A stretch of 64,000 nt of DNA from Chloracidobacterium thermophilum B (GTDB taxonomy: Bacteria > Acidobacteriota > Blastocatellia > Chloracidobacteriales > Chloracidobacteriaceae), in the NCBI RefSeq assembly GCF_000226295.1, contig NC_016025.1:186001-250000 (forward strand). Reading direction: 5' to 3'. A program made the position numbers and the translations under genes. The notes under the pieces were generated by a model. That model made no database searches, was not told where the DNA came from, and worked only from the letters and a program-made list of their open reading frames with translations. Shown piece after piece: positions 21,601-31,944 of the stretch (positions are counted from its first letter, which is position 1; the number at the start of each line of letters is the position of its first letter).

Positions 21601-22286
21601 GTTCCTTCAGGAACACCCTTGAGGCGGTCCATCGCCCCAAACACGGTGCGGATGCGGTCGGAATCAATCGGCCCTGGAAAGACCGTGTTGACGCGCACGG
21701 CGCGGTCGGTCGTCCCAAGCTGCTTGGCCAGCCCCAGCGACAGCGCATTCAGGGCCGATTTGGGCACGACGTAGGGAATCCGCCCGTAGTAGTTCGTCCG
21801 GGAAAAAATCGTGGAGACATTGATGATGCTGGCCCCGACGCGCAGGTAGGGCAGCGCCAGGCGCGTCAGGTGCCACGGCATGCCCAGCAGGTTGGCTGCC
21901 GATTCGCGCATGGTTTCGGTTTCGGTGAAGCCTTCGGCCGCCAGTTGGGCCAGGTCTTCCGAGGTGAAGGGAATCCGAAACAGAGGCTGTTTGGCCCCGG
22001 CCGAGCCGGCATTGTTGATGAGCACATCCAGCCCGCCCCAGCGCGCTGCAATGGCTTCGATGGCTGTCTGCATGCCTGCCAGGTCTGTGGACGCAAAAGC
22101 CACCGGCAGGATGTCGTCGCCGGAGAAGCCTTCGGCCATGAGCGCCGCCCGGAACTGCTCAGCCCGTTCGAGCGACCGGCTGGAAATGGCGACGCGCGCG
22201 CCTTCCCGCAAATACATCCGTGTCACGACACTGCCGATCCCGCCGGCAGCGCCCGTAATGAGAGCAACTTTTCCGTTCAAACGCAT
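18636..22286 (-). CDS. mcr: Bifunctional malonyl-CoA reductase (two-SDR fusion)
   Basis: A 1,216-aa protein, close to the 1,219 of Chloroflexus aurantiacus Mcr, whose sequence it follows from end to end, including INVSTIFSRTNYYGRIPYV, LNVSSYFGGEKYVAV and the final RIHRGNAITV. Each half is an SDR fold: TGAAGGIG at 11-18 with YVVPK near 174, and TGGSAGIG near 570 with YAVSK near 730. In Chloroflexus the C-terminal half reduces malonyl-CoA to malonate semialdehyde and the N-terminal half reduces that to 3-hydroxypropionate, both with NADPH. The start at 22286 puts the SDR motif at the normal distance; the frame is open to 22331. Genes for purE, an acyl-CoA dehydrogenase and a MaoC hydratase lie upstream on the same strand. 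Confidence 0.93.
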   Translation of the reverse strand: MRLNGKVALITGAAGGIGSVVTRMYLREGARVAISSRSLERAEQFRAALMAEGFSGDDILPVAFASTDLAGMQTAIEAIAARWGGLDVLINNAGSAGAKQPLFRIPFTSEDLAQLAAEGFTETETMRESAANLLGMPWHLTRLALPYLRVGASIINVSTIFSRTNYYGRIPYVVPKSALNALSLGLAKQLGTTDRAVRVNTVFPGPIDSDRIRTVFGAMDRLKGVPEGTTAQEFFDIMILARARGGEAPTKCYPTQADVAHVILFLGSDESAAISGHNFEITHGMQVKAQSRTKLTAWPDQRLIDLSRRVVLIVGGEQVHDAVTIAASQQSYGASVILTFRQPEAVNTAKAQLESRGLNHSIAVTWLDPLRRESVTSVFDLIRERYHRLDTVIVFPAHAAGHYGPELIPDEPERIRQFTDEAILGTTAFAAQLSRFLLAFDAENELQEPVNVLFVTNEHDGATNAFEDIYRAAVEQLLRVWRHEDELQVAAGTRRFAVRTNQIVRYANAEPDNLKFTADWLATLANRVRIFDELNLYVPENIQRTTGKTELPRDIARTLLGLHIGKVAVITGGSAGIGGAIGHYLALSGAKVVLAARDAERLAALKREIVAELFAVGYPQPETRVETLANIDVADEEALGRLVKFALDKFGRIDFLINNAGIAGAEEMVVDLPLAAWRHTLKANLLSNYSLIYKIAPLMKKQGAGYILNVSSYFGGEKYVAVAYPNRSDYAVSKAGQRALAEILARHLGPEIQINALSPGPVEGKRLRGEGSRPGLYARRARLILENKRLNDIHDAVIRAWREGEAVKSTLGALAHNHFEDVLAAGPPEPVRRLITHLRAAAVNEGHSDSHYLMTRKIAEKLLHRLFEGGYLTSVEDREAFTLAFLRELPEPPDPFFDPKEIDREAERVQSGILTMLNLRRMPTEEEIAIATVFYLSDPNISGETLHPSGGLKFDRTVTEGEFYGLPRNEHLMELRRKNVLLIGDYLEEELRWLVGAFAIQLVVRNCIILTKTAERADSLRHYFSAQRLNNLHIFSAGANVEAAMDDLIRRFGHLDVVVSTPFDPLPLKPLAATDDWRGVLNEKDFEQLVETHITHHFRVAKKAALQDKSQIVLVTPKTSRNSSREEFALALFVKTTLHALTATLAVECERFTHHPTVNQVDLTRRARVEEPRNEREEREELERFVDAVLLAAAPAPEPEQSRYLSRIHRGNAITV

Positions 22287-22345
22287 GGTTGACTCATTGC
22301 GGCGCAGACACTCCGGTTTCGTCCGGCGCACCTGCCGCCGCTACT

Positions 22346-22849
22346 TCAGTTCCCGTTGTTGATGAGCTGGTTTTTGCTGCGCGAGATTTCGGCCATCTTG
22401 GCTTTGAAGTCCACCAGTTCGCGCTGGAGCTCCGGGTTGTCCGCTGCGACAATCTGGACGGCAAGGATGCCGGCATTTTTGGCTGCGCCGATGGCCACCG
22501 TCGCCACCGGTACGCCGACCGGCATCTGGACAATGGAGAGCAGCGAATCCAGCCCGTTGAGCGCCTTCGACTGAATCGGCACGCCAATGACCGGAAGGGG
22601 CGTCAGGGACGCGACCATGCCCGGCAGGTGGGCCGCGCCGCCCGCCCCGGCAATGATGACCCGCAACCCCCGCATGTGGGCCGTTTCGGCATACATGAAC
22701 ATGTCGCGCGGCGTCCGGTGGGCGGACACAATTCGCATCTCGTGCGCGACCCCGAACTCACTGCAGATAGCCGCCGCATCCTTCATCACCGGGTAGTCGC
22801 TGTCACTCCCCATGATGATGCCTACGGCTGGAAGCTCATGTCTGGCCAT
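22346..22849 (-). CDS. purE: N5-carboxyaminoimidazole ribonucleotide mutase
   Basis: A 167-aa cytoplasmic enzyme of de novo purine synthesis that converts N5-CAIR to CAIR. It has the full PurE signature: GSDSDYPVM, the SAHRTP loop, [13 protein letters not shown] and [33 protein letters not shown]. The ATG at 22849 has a GGAGGG site three bases upstream. The gene start overlaps the end of the acyl-CoA dehydrogenase by 14 bases, suggesting translational coupling, and mcr follows 59 bases downstream. No purK is adjacent. Confidence 0.95.
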   Translation of the reverse strand: MARHELPAVGIIMGSDSDYPVMKDAAAICSEFGVAHEMRIVSAHRTPRDMFMYAETAHMRGLRVIIAGAGGAAHLPGMVASLTPLPVIGVPIQSKALNGLDSLLSIVQMPVGVPVATVAIGAAKNAGILAVQIVAADNPELQRELVDFKAKMAEISRSKNQLINNGN

Positions 22850-24080
22850 GTTTCCCTCCGCTTGCACGTTCCTCGGTTTTGGAACGGTGTTTTGTCAACT
22901 CCAGCTTGGCGATGGTTTCCCGGTGCACTTCGTCAGGGCCGTCGGCCAGGCGCAGGGTGCGCGCCTGCGCCCAGGCGTAGGCCAACCCGAAATCGGCGCA
23001 GACCCCGCCGCCACCGTGCGCCTGAATGGCGCGGTCAATGACCCGCAGCGCCATGTTGGGGGCGACGACCTTGATCATTGCAATCTCTGTGCGGGCGGCT
23101 TTGTTGCCGTAGCGGTCCATCATCGCCGCCGCCTGCAGGGTCAGTAACCGGGCCTGATCAATCTCGATCCGCGAGTCGGCAATGGCCGCCCGGAGCACGC
23201 CCTGTTCCGCCAGCGACTTGCCGAAGGCCGTCCGGGTCAGCACCCGTCGGCACATGGCCTCCAGAGACCGCTCGGCAAGGCCGATCAAGCGCATGCAGTG
23301 GTGAATGCGGCCGGGGCCAAGCCGCCCCTGGGCAATCTCGAAGCCCCGCCCTTCCCCCAGCAGCAGGTTGGATGCCGGAACCCGGACGTTTTCAAAAATG
23401 ACCTCGGCGTGGCCGTGGGGGGCATCGTCATAACCGAAGACATCCAGCATGCGGACGACCCGGACGCCGGGCGTGTCCATCGGAATGAGCAGCATGGACT
23501 GCTGCTGATGCTTGGGTGCTTCCGGGTTGGTTTTGCCCATGAAGATGATGAGCTTGCAGCGCGGATCGCCCGCTCCGCTCGTCCACCACTTCCGGCCGTT
23601 GACAACGTAGGTGTCGCCGTCGCGCTCAATACGGGCTGAGATGTTGGTGGCATCCGAACTCGCCACGTCCGGTTCGGTCATGGCAAAGCACGACCGGATT
23701 TCGCCAGCCAGGAGCGGTTCGAGCCACTGCTTTTTCTGCTCCGGCGTGCCGTACCGCACGAGCACTTCCATGTTGCCGGTGTCCGGGGCCGAGCAGTTGA
23801 ACACCTCCGGCGCCAGAAACGACCGCCCCATGATTTCGCACAGCGGGGCGTAGTCGAGATTGCTCAGCCCGGCGCCATATTCGCTTTCCGGCAGAAACAG
23901 GTTCCACAGCCCGGCCGCTTTGGCTTTGGCCTTGAGCGTTTCGACGATGCGCGTCGGCTGCCAGCGGGGGCCGGCGGCAAGTTCATCCCGGAACGTGGCC
24001 TCGTTGGGGTAGATGTGCTCGTCCATAAAGGCCAGCAGCCGTTCGCGGAGTTCAAGGGCTTTGGGTGAAAACTCAAACAT
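22836..24080 (-). CDS. Acyl-CoA dehydrogenase (ACAD10/11-like subfamily)
   Basis: A 414-aa FAD enzyme that oxidises acyl-CoA thioesters to enoyl-CoA. Landmarks are [17 protein letters not shown] (FAD and substrate loop), [18 protein letters not shown], and the C-terminal [18 protein letters not shown] followed by [13 protein letters not shown], which is typical of the ACAD10/11-like group rather than short-chain dehydrogenases. The start at 24080 ([15 protein letters not shown]) matches the usual N-terminus; the longer frame adds an unrelated tail. It lies 23 bases after the MaoC gene and overlaps purE. With MaoC it could supply two steps of acyl-CoA breakdown or of 3-hydroxypropionyl-CoA metabolism. 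Confidence 0.92.
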   Translation of the reverse strand: MFEFSPKALELRERLLAFMDEHIYPNEATFRDELAAGPRWQPTRIVETLKAKAKAAGLWNLFLPESEYGAGLSNLDYAPLCEIMGRSFLAPEVFNCSAPDTGNMEVLVRYGTPEQKKQWLEPLLAGEIRSCFAMTEPDVASSDATNISARIERDGDTYVVNGRKWWTSGAGDPRCKLIIFMGKTNPEAPKHQQQSMLLIPMDTPGVRVVRMLDVFGYDDAPHGHAEVIFENVRVPASNLLLGEGRGFEIAQGRLGPGRIHHCMRLIGLAERSLEAMCRRVLTRTAFGKSLAEQGVLRAAIADSRIEIDQARLLTLQAAAMMDRYGNKAARTEIAMIKVVAPNMALRVIDRAIQAHGGGGVCADFGLAYAWAQARTLRLADGPDEVHRETIAKLELTKHRSKTEERASGGKHGQT

Positions 24081-24103
24081 AGCCGGAACCTCAACCAGGA
24101 TGC

Positions 24104-24559
24104 CTAAACCAGAACGCGCAGAATCCACTCCGCGACACAGGCCGGCTTGTCCGCGCCGTCCAGTTCCACGGTGCAGTTGAGCGTGAGGTCAAGGCCGTTA
24201 TCGAGCGACTTGACCTGGGCCATGGCGAAGCGTCCCCGGATGCGGCTTCCGGCCGGGACCGGCGTGACGAACCGCACCCGGTTGAGACCATAGTTGAGCG
24301 CCAGCCGCGCTCCCTCGAAGTGCAGGGTCTGCTCCACCAGATGCGGAATCAGCGACAGCGTCAGGAAGCCATGCGCAATGGTGGTTTTGAACGGGGATTC
24401 GACAGCCGCCCGTTCGGGATCGCAGTGAATCCACTGGGTGTCGCCGGTGATTTCACCAAAGCTGCTGATGCGCGCCTGGTCAATGGTGAACCAGTCGCTG
24501 ACAGCCAATTCCTGACCGGCCAGGGCAGAAAGCGACGCAAGCGAAAAAGACGTAGGCAT
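24104..24559 (-). CDS. MaoC-like (R)-hydratase, single hot-dog domain
   Basis: A 151-aa protein, the normal length for a single MaoC hot-dog domain. The catalytic segment reads [15 protein letters not shown], followed by [15 protein letters not shown], the Asp-His pair and HGF turn of R-specific enoyl-CoA hydratases. It would hydrate trans-2-enoyl-CoA or dehydrate a 3-hydroxyacyl-CoA in the cytoplasm. The ATG at 24559 fits the family start ([11 protein letters not shown]-type opening at about residue 20). It is first of the maoC, acyl-CoA dehydrogenase, purE, mcr series on the minus strand. Confidence 0.9.
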   Translation of the reverse strand: MPTSFSLASLSALAGQELAVSDWFTIDQARISSFGEITGDTQWIHCDPERAAVESPFKTTIAHGFLTLSLIPHLVEQTLHFEGARLALNYGLNRVRFVTPVPAGSRIRGRFAMAQVKSLDNGLDLTLNCTVELDGADKPACVAEWILRVLV

Positions 24560-24704
24560 GGGACGTAAAAACCGCAGGAAGTAACGTGGGGTGTTTCTCC
24601 CATGCAACCACTATTTTGTGCGTTTGCCAACCGATTCAGCAGTCCCGGCCCGCCGGGTTGCCGTCATGTCACGGGTGAGGCCGGAAGGCGGACGCGAAGC
24701 GGTC

Positions 24705-25586
24705 TCAGGTCTCAACGGCCAGCCGGTTGACAAGCCATCGCTGCCAGTGGGGACGGTAGCGATGCAGCAACCAGGCGATGAGCGGCGGCAGCAGGCAGGC
24801 TATGAAAAAGGCCAGCACGACAAGCAGAAAGCGGCCTCCGAAAAACTCATCGGCCAGCCGGCTGAAGTCCATCCAGTGGCCGCCACCCTTGGCGTCTTCG
24901 TAATCGAGGCGCGCCGCCTGGCTGGTCAGCAGCTCAAAGGCGAAGCGCAGGTCATGGAACTGGATGTAAAACCCGGCAAAGGCATAGATGGGACGCTCCA
25001 GTGCATGGACAAGCGAGGTGCCGCTCCACGCGCGGTAGAGAAACACGGTGGCAAACAGCAGTTCGCCGCCGTGCCCCATGGCGATGACGATGGCCTCGTG
25101 CCAGGACGTTGCAGCCGTGGTGATGTACGCCCCGGCGAGGCTGCTGATGACGAGCAGCGTCCCCGGATTGCGGCGGAAGTAGTACAGCAGCCAGGCAAAG
25201 GCGGCCAGCCACAGCCCGGTAAGCAGCCACTGCCGGTCCTGGTGAAGCGTCACCCCGCCGCCATACACGAAGTCGAACGCCGGAATCGAAGGATAGCCGT
25301 AGAGCCAGCCGGCCAGCGTGTGTCCCAGTTCATGCACCAGGGTCACAAGCGGGTGCAAAAGAAACGAAATGAAGCCAAAAAAGGGCAGGAAAACGACGGC
25401 TGCCGCCAGCCCGGCGCCGCCAAGGATGGACTGGTAGCCCTGTTTGTCCACCCGTTCGGCTTCCAGCGGCGGCTGCCACGGCTTATGGTGCGCCCACCCC
25501 AGCGGCAGCGCCATCCCGCAGCGGACGCAACTGGTCTGGGTCAACGGCTGACGAAGCTGACAGTGGGGGCAGGTCTGGTGGTGCAT
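24705..25586 (-). CDS. Membrane zinc metalloprotease-like protein with N-terminal zinc ribbon
   Basis: A 293-aa protein. The first 25 residues hold CPHC and CVRC pairs (C6, C9, C20, C23), a rubredoxin-like zinc ribbon. Then come a transmembrane segment with the metal site HELGH (H85-H89), as in M50 site-2-type proteases, and about six further hydrophobic stretches. I cannot see the second M50 motif (NxxPxxxxDG), so activity is uncertain. The site is at the membrane surface and would cut membrane-spanning substrates. It follows 145 bases upstream of maoC on the same strand and may be separately expressed. Confidence 0.72.
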   Translation of the reverse strand: MHHQTCPHCQLRQPLTQTSCVRCGMALPLGWAHHKPWQPPLEAERVDKQGYQSILGGAGLAAAVVFLPFFGFISFLLHPLVTLVHELGHTLAGWLYGYPSIPAFDFVYGGGVTLHQDRQWLLTGLWLAAFAWLLYYFRRNPGTLLVISSLAGAYITTAATSWHEAIVIAMGHGGELLFATVFLYRAWSGTSLVHALERPIYAFAGFYIQFHDLRFAFELLTSQAARLDYEDAKGGGHWMDFSRLADEFFGGRFLLVVLAFFIACLLPPLIAWLLHRYRPHWQRWLVNRLAVET

Positions 25587-25853
25587 CGGGTAGCTTTACG
25601 TTCACGAAAGGTTGGGCGGCCAGTGAAGGCGTGCAAATCCACTGGTCAGTAGCGGCCGGCATGGTGACATGCCGGCCCACAGGCGGCAATCCCACGCCTA
25701 GAAATTCGGTCGGGAGAGGCTATGCCGGGTTGCTCACAACTTCCCGGTCGAAAAAAGCCGGATTGCGTTTGCCAGACGGATTCGGTAGTCTCGTCTGCTT
25801 CGTTTGCTGCGTATTGCAGAGACCATTTTTGGGTTGAGGTGCAGTGTTCCCCA

Positions 25854-27914
25854 ATGGCTCAGTCTGAAACGTCTTCCACACAACCGGCGTCCAAGCCGCG
25901 ACGCACTCTGCTGATTGTTGTCATCTGCTTCCTGGGTTTCGTCATGGCGCTGGCGTACTCGTTGCCCTCCCGCTCCCTCTTTGGGGCGAGCGGCCCCAAG
26001 GCTGTACGGCCTGTGCCGGACGACACGGTGATTGCCCGCGTCGGAAGCCGGACGGTGACGGCCAAGGAGTACACCGACTCGCTGAAAAACCTCGTCGCCA
26101 TGTACCGCCGTTATGCGGAGCAACTGGCATCCGGCGGGGGGAGCTTCCCGGTGAGCATTCAGCAGTTGCGTCAGCAGGGCAGTGACCGCGCCATCCTCCA
26201 GCAGTTGGTACGGCGGCGCGTCATCGAACTCGAAGCCGAGCGGCTGGGCCTGACAGCCACCGAAGGCGAAATCCAGCAGCGGTTGCGCGAGCAGTTCCGC
26301 GACGAAAACGGGCGCTTCATTGGTGTGGAGAAGTACAAGCGGCAACTGGCGCGCATGGGCACCAACTACGTGGACTTCGAGCGCGACCTGGCCTACACCA
26401 TCGCGGAGGAAAAGCTGCGCAACTTCATCACCAGCGGCATCCAGATTTCCCCAAAGGAAGCTGAAGAGGAATACCGGCGGCAGAACACCCGTTTTGAGTT
26501 GAGCTATGTGGTACTGCCGGCTGCCGATTTTGAGAAGGAAGTTGGCGAGCCGACTGAAGATGAACTGCGCGCCTACTTCGAGGCGCACAAGGAAGACTTC
26601 CGTCCGACGAAAGACCGGCGCAAGGTGCGCTACATCTACATCAGCCAGGACAAGGCCGCGGAAATCATCCCGGTTTCCGATGAGGAGTTGCGAAGGGAAT
26701 ACGATCCCAACAAGCAGGTCAAGTCAGTCCAGGTCAGCCAGATCGTCCTGAAAGTGCTGACACCCAAGGACGAAGACAAGGTGCTCCAGAAAGCCAACGA
26801 TCTCGTGGCACGTGCGCGGGGCAAGGAAGGCGCACCGCCGGAAGACTTCGCAGCCTTGGCGCGGGGGAACTCCCAGGACCCGGCCACCGCCGTCAAAGGT
26901 GGCGACCTGGGCGTGGTTGAGCGGGCGAATGTCAAGCCTGGTGATGCCGTTGAGGCGGCATTCAATCTCGGCGTAGGGGAAATCAGCGAGCCGGTCCGAC
27001 GGGGCAATGCCTTCTACATCTTCAAAGTGACCGACCGCACCATCAAGTCATTTGAAGAAGCCAAGCCGGGTTTGCTTGCCATCGTGCGCAACCGGCTGTC
27101 CTATGCCAAGGCGTCGCAACTGGCAGACGAGGCGGTATCGCTGCTTTCCCGGACGCGCAACTTTGAGGAAACGGCGGCCTCCATTGCGACGAAACTCAAT
27201 GTCAAACCGGAAGAGGTCAAGCGCGAGACCCCGTTTTTCGCTCCGGGTGACGACGTGCCCGACATCGGCAGCAACCCGTCATTCGAGGAAAAGACATCGG
27301 CTTTGACCGAGCCGAACGAAGTGGGTGAGAAGGTTGGCATCCGGGGTGGATTTGCCGTTCCCCAGCTTGTGGAAATCAAAAAGCCCGGCGATCCAACCCT
27401 GGATGAGGTACGCGATAAGGTGGCGGCCAAGGTCAAACAGGAAAAGGCTCTGCAAAAGGCGTACGAGCGCGCCAAAGAACTCATCGCTGCGGCCAAAAAT
27501 GCTGCCGGCCTGAAGGCTGCGGCCGAGGCCAGAAAGCTCAAGGTTGAAGAAATCAAGGATTTCAACGACACGGCCTACCTGGACAACAAATCCTTCCCGG
27601 CCGCCTTCCCGAATGCCGAAAAAGTCAAGGTCGGTGAGCTTATCCCGATGCCGCTCTACTCTGCCCGCAATACCGTGCCGACGGTGGCCGTTGTGGCAGT
27701 GACAGCGCGCAAGGATGCTGACCTGACGAAGTTTGCCGAGCAGCGCAAGCAAACCATGGATCGCCTGCGTGGCGACCGTGCCAACAATCTGTTTGAGACC
27801 TACATTGATGGCGTCAAGGCGCGACTGAAGGAAAGCGGACAGCTTCGGGTGGATAAGGCGCTGGCGGAACGGGTGGTGGTTGCCGCCGCCGCCAACGAGG
27901 CCCCAACCGAGTAG
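25854..27914 (+). CDS. Membrane-anchored SurA/PpiD-like peptidyl-prolyl isomerase
   Basis: A 686-aa envelope foldase. Residues 19-37 form one N-terminal membrane anchor, followed by a SurA_N-type chaperone region. A parvulin domain spans about 300-410, with DFAALARGNSQDPATAVKGGDLG and EPVRRGNAFYIFKVTDR. A second long helical chaperone region follows. This order (anchor, SurA_N, one parvulin, C-terminal chaperone) is that of PpiD. It would help fold proteins leaving the Sec channel. The start is the ATG just before the charged N-terminus; the frame is open further upstream without a convincing site. Its stop codon lies inside the first copy of a 30-bp repeat. Confidence 0.88.
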   Translation: MAQSETSSTQPASKPRRTLLIVVICFLGFVMALAYSLPSRSLFGASGPKAVRPVPDDTVIARVGSRTVTAKEYTDSLKNLVAMYRRYAEQLASGGGSFPVSIQQLRQQGSDRAILQQLVRRRVIELEAERLGLTATEGEIQQRLREQFRDENGRFIGVEKYKRQLARMGTNYVDFERDLAYTIAEEKLRNFITSGIQISPKEAEEEYRRQNTRFELSYVVLPAADFEKEVGEPTEDELRAYFEAHKEDFRPTKDRRKVRYIYISQDKAAEIIPVSDEELRREYDPNKQVKSVQVSQIVLKVLTPKDEDKVLQKANDLVARARGKEGAPPEDFAALARGNSQDPATAVKGGDLGVVERANVKPGDAVEAAFNLGVGEISEPVRRGNAFYIFKVTDRTIKSFEEAKPGLLAIVRNRLSYAKASQLADEAVSLLSRTRNFEETAASIATKLNVKPEEVKRETPFFAPGDDVPDIGSNPSFEEKTSALTEPNEVGEKVGIRGGFAVPQLVEIKKPGDPTLDEVRDKVAAKVKQEKALQKAYERAKELIAAAKNAAGLKAAAEARKLKVEEIKDFNDTAYLDNKSFPAAFPNAEKVKVGELIPMPLYSARNTVPTVAVVAVTARKDADLTKFAEQRKQTMDRLRGDRANNLFETYIDGVKARLKESGQLRVDKALAERVVVAAAANEAPTE

Positions 27915-28000
27915 GGGCGGGTTCCCATACCCGCCCAAATGTAGGAGCGGGTTCCCATACCCGCCCAAATGTAGGGGCGGGTTGGCGGCCCGCCCCTACG
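27911..28000. repeat. Three tandem 30-bp palindromic repeats
   Basis: The unit GTAGGRGCGGGTTCCCATAC plus CCGCCCAAAT occurs at 27911-27940 and 27941-27970. A third copy (27971-28000) changes to GGCGGGTTGGCGGCCCGCC and becomes a longer palindrome. Each unit can fold (GGCGGG with CCCGCC). The first unit supplies the TAG stop of the foldase gene. It looks like an interspersed extragenic palindrome family rather than a terminator, as no T-run follows. Confidence 0.85.
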
Positions 28001-28018
28001 CACAACGGGTTTTTGGGT

Positions 28019-29089
28019 ATGCAGCTTGGAGCGTTAGGGACGGCGACGCGCGCTGTGACACCTCGTGCCTACCTGCTGGAGAGGCTGGGGCAGCGGCCGT
28101 TCATACCCGACCCGCGCCTGACCAATCCCCATCTGCAAACCATTCTGGGATCGGTGCTGCCCCGGCGGTCGCCGCTTGTCGGGCAGACCGGGCAGCCGCG
28201 TACCTTTCACACCTGCCCGGATACGGCCGTAACGGCCGTCTGCCACTGGCAGCCCGGATGCGCCCCGGCTGATCGTCCGACTCTGCTGCTGCTGCACGGC
28301 ATGGAAGGGTCGGTCGAGTCGAGCTACATGCGCGGCATTGCGGAGAAGGCGCTGCGGGCCGGCTTCCACGTCATTCGGCTCAACACCCGTACATGTGGCG
28401 GGACGGAGCATCTCTCACCACATCTTTACAATGCCGGGCTGACGGAAGATGCCCGCGCCATCATCGCCGAGTTGGCTGAGCGGGACGGCGTTCAGGATGT
28501 TTATGTCGTCGGCGTTTCGCTTTCCGGCAACGTCGTGTTGCGGTTGGCCGGGGAGTACGGCGCGCAGGCTCCCCGGCACGTACGCGGTGTCGCCGCTATT
28601 TCTCCGGCGGCCGATCTGGCCGCCAGTACAGCCGCCATCGAACGCCGTTCCAACTGGCTGTATCACCGGCGCTTCGTCCGCAGCCTGAAAGCGCGCATGA
28701 GGCGCAAGGCCGCCCTGTTTCCTGATCGCTACGACGCCGGACGGCTGGCGCAGATTCGGACGATTCGTGAGTTTGATGAAGCCTACACCGCCGTGGCGGC
28801 CGGCTATGAAAACGCTGCCGATTATTACTACCGGGCCAGCGCCGTACGCATTGCGGCGGCCATCCGGCTGCCCACGCTCGTCATTCACGCGCAGGATGAT
28901 CCGTTCATTCCGGCGACGCCGCTGTACGAGCCGGCCTTTGCCGACAATCCCTGCATCGCGGTACTCCTGACCGAGCGGGGTGGGCACGTCGGATTTCTCG
29001 CGGCCCAGCAGGGCGATGAAGACTGGTACTGGGCCGAACACCGCATCGTGGATTTCGTTCGGGTTCTGGACGCTGTGCGGCGGCGGTGA
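28019..29089 (+). CDS. YheT-family alpha/beta hydrolase
   Basis: A 356-aa cytoplasmic hydrolase. The family N-terminus is present (NPHLQTILGSVLPRR), then LLLLHGMEGSVESSYMRG, the nucleophile elbow GVSLSGN, a distal Asp in VIHAQDDPFIP and the catalytic His in ERGGHVGF. YheT/ABHD1-3-like enzymes act on esters of uncertain identity. The ATG at 28019 is preferred over a TTG six bases upstream. The stop codon overlaps the possible GTG start of the next gene by four bases, so the two are likely coupled. Confidence 0.9.
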   Translation: MQLGALGTATRAVTPRAYLLERLGQRPFIPDPRLTNPHLQTILGSVLPRRSPLVGQTGQPRTFHTCPDTAVTAVCHWQPGCAPADRPTLLLLHGMEGSVESSYMRGIAEKALRAGFHVIRLNTRTCGGTEHLSPHLYNAGLTEDARAIIAELAERDGVQDVYVVGVSLSGNVVLRLAGEYGAQAPRHVRGVAAISPAADLAASTAAIERRSNWLYHRRFVRSLKARMRRKAALFPDRYDAGRLAQIRTIREFDEAYTAVAAGYENAADYYYRASAVRIAAAIRLPTLVIHAQDDPFIPATPLYEPAFADNPCIAVLLTERGGHVGFLAAQQGDEDWYWAEHRIVDFVRVLDAVRRR

Positions 29090-30276
29090 CGCTGACGGCC
29101 ACAGGTCCTGACCGACCGCCGCCTATGTCCGCCAACCCCATGTTGCCAGACACGCTCGCGCCGCTGCTCCCCGCCACACCGGTGGATGTTTTCCTGCAAC
29201 GGGCACTGACCGGTCAGCCGGTGGTTTGGGAGGCGGGGCTGTCGGTGGCGGAGGTCATCGCTGTTTTGCAGGCCCATCGGCTGGGGCCGTTACTGTGTGC
29301 GCAATTGTTGCCAGAAACCTGGGCCACCCTGCCTGGCGAGTTGCAGACATGGCTGAAAGCCAGTGCGCGGGGGCAGGTGGTGCTGGACCTTGAGCAGACC
29401 CTGGCGCTTCAGGAACTGCTCCCCCTGGCGCAGGCGCGGGGCATCCGGGTGCTGCTGCTCAAGGGCGTGCCCGTCGGTTATCGGTACTATGCCGAACCCC
29501 ACCATCGCGTCAAAACCGACGTGGACCTGCTCGTTTGCCCGGCGGATGTTGCCGGTCTGGTTGCCCTGCTGGAGGAACTGGGTTACACGCGCTCGGTCGG
29601 CATTACCGGAAAGCTCGTGAACCGGCAGACGACACTGGCCCGGGGTGACGTGGCTTTGGATGTTCACTGGAGCGCCGCCAATACGGCGCTCTTTGCCCAC
29701 GTGCTGGACTTCGAGACTATGTGGCGCGAGCGTCTGCCCATTTCTGAACTCGGTGCGGCCGCCTATGCCCCGGCGGATGAGGACCTGTTCCTGCATGCCT
29801 GTTTTCACCTGGCACTGCACATCAGCTATGAGTTTGCGCTGGTCTGGCTCTACGACATCCACCTGATGGCGACCCGTTGGCCGCCGGAAGTGCTGGAGCG
29901 GTGTTTGCTCCGCGCCCGGCGATTGCAGATGGCGCGGGTCTGCCTGGCCTGTCTGGCGCTGTCGCGGGCCTGGTTTGGCACGCCCTGTGCCGATGATTTC
30001 TGCGCGGAACTGGTGCGGCAGTCCACATCTGAGCGATCAGCGCAGGTGCTCGTCCGTCACCTGAGCCGCTGGCAACGCTTCCGATTGGAATTACAGGCGC
30101 TGTCCTGGAGCGAGCGGATACTGTTTTTGCGGGAACTGGTATGGCCATCGGCAGACTATCTGCGACGGCGCTACAGTGACAGCACCACCTGGCTGCCCTG
30201 GCTACACGTCAAGCGGTGGCTTGGGCAGCCAGGCAAAGCGGATGCGCCGTCTTCTGATGCCGAAGACCAGCGTTGA
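29086..30276 (+). CDS. Nucleotidyltransferase-fold protein of the PF14907 type
   Basis: About 396 residues from the GTG that overlaps the previous stop, or 383 from the ATG at 29125; neither has a clear ribosome site. The centre reads LLLKGVPVGYRYYAEPHHRV then KTDVDLLV, the G and DxD signature of the uncharacterised nucleotidyltransferase family, followed by ALDVHWSAANTALF and FLHACFHLALHISYEF. Homologues often sit in exopolysaccharide or peptide-modification clusters, but no such genes are adjacent. The reaction would be transfer of a nucleotidyl group to an unknown acceptor. Confidence 0.8.
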   Translation: MTLTATGPDRPPPMSANPMLPDTLAPLLPATPVDVFLQRALTGQPVVWEAGLSVAEVIAVLQAHRLGPLLCAQLLPETWATLPGELQTWLKASARGQVVLDLEQTLALQELLPLAQARGIRVLLLKGVPVGYRYYAEPHHRVKTDVDLLVCPADVAGLVALLEELGYTRSVGITGKLVNRQTTLARGDVALDVHWSAANTALFAHVLDFETMWRERLPISELGAAAYAPADEDLFLHACFHLALHISYEFALVWLYDIHLMATRWPPEVLERCLLRARRLQMARVCLACLALSRAWFGTPCADDFCAELVRQSTSERSAQVLVRHLSRWQRFRLELQALSWSERILFLRELVWPSADYLRRRYSDSTTWLPWLHVKRWLGQPGKADAPSSDAEDQR

Positions 30277-30417
30277 CGAAATGCTGCCCGGCGGCAATAC
30301 TCGCCCGATGGGTTATCCAGAGGTCATCTGGCTGTGGCGGTGTAGTTGCCCGTTGGGAACCACTGTACGGGATGATGTGGGCGCTACGCTGTCTGCCTGC
30401 CATTGAAAGGAGCTTGA

Positions 30418-31782
<1,365 letters not shown>

Positions 31783-31944
31783 CCGGTTGACGATTCCTGA
31801 CAATCGGTTGACCCAATTTGACGGACTTTGGAGCGACGCCCGGCGTCTATAGGGGTAGCCGTCGAACCGAGCCGTTCACGGCTTCAAGTCCGTCCCCTGG
31901 GGCAAACGCAGGGGCAAATGCAGCGAAGAGAAGGAGTATCGCGT

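Noticed and set aside
27911-28000. CRISPR array
   Set aside because: The repeats are directly adjacent with no spacers and are self-palindromic, so not a CRISPR. No cas gene is near.
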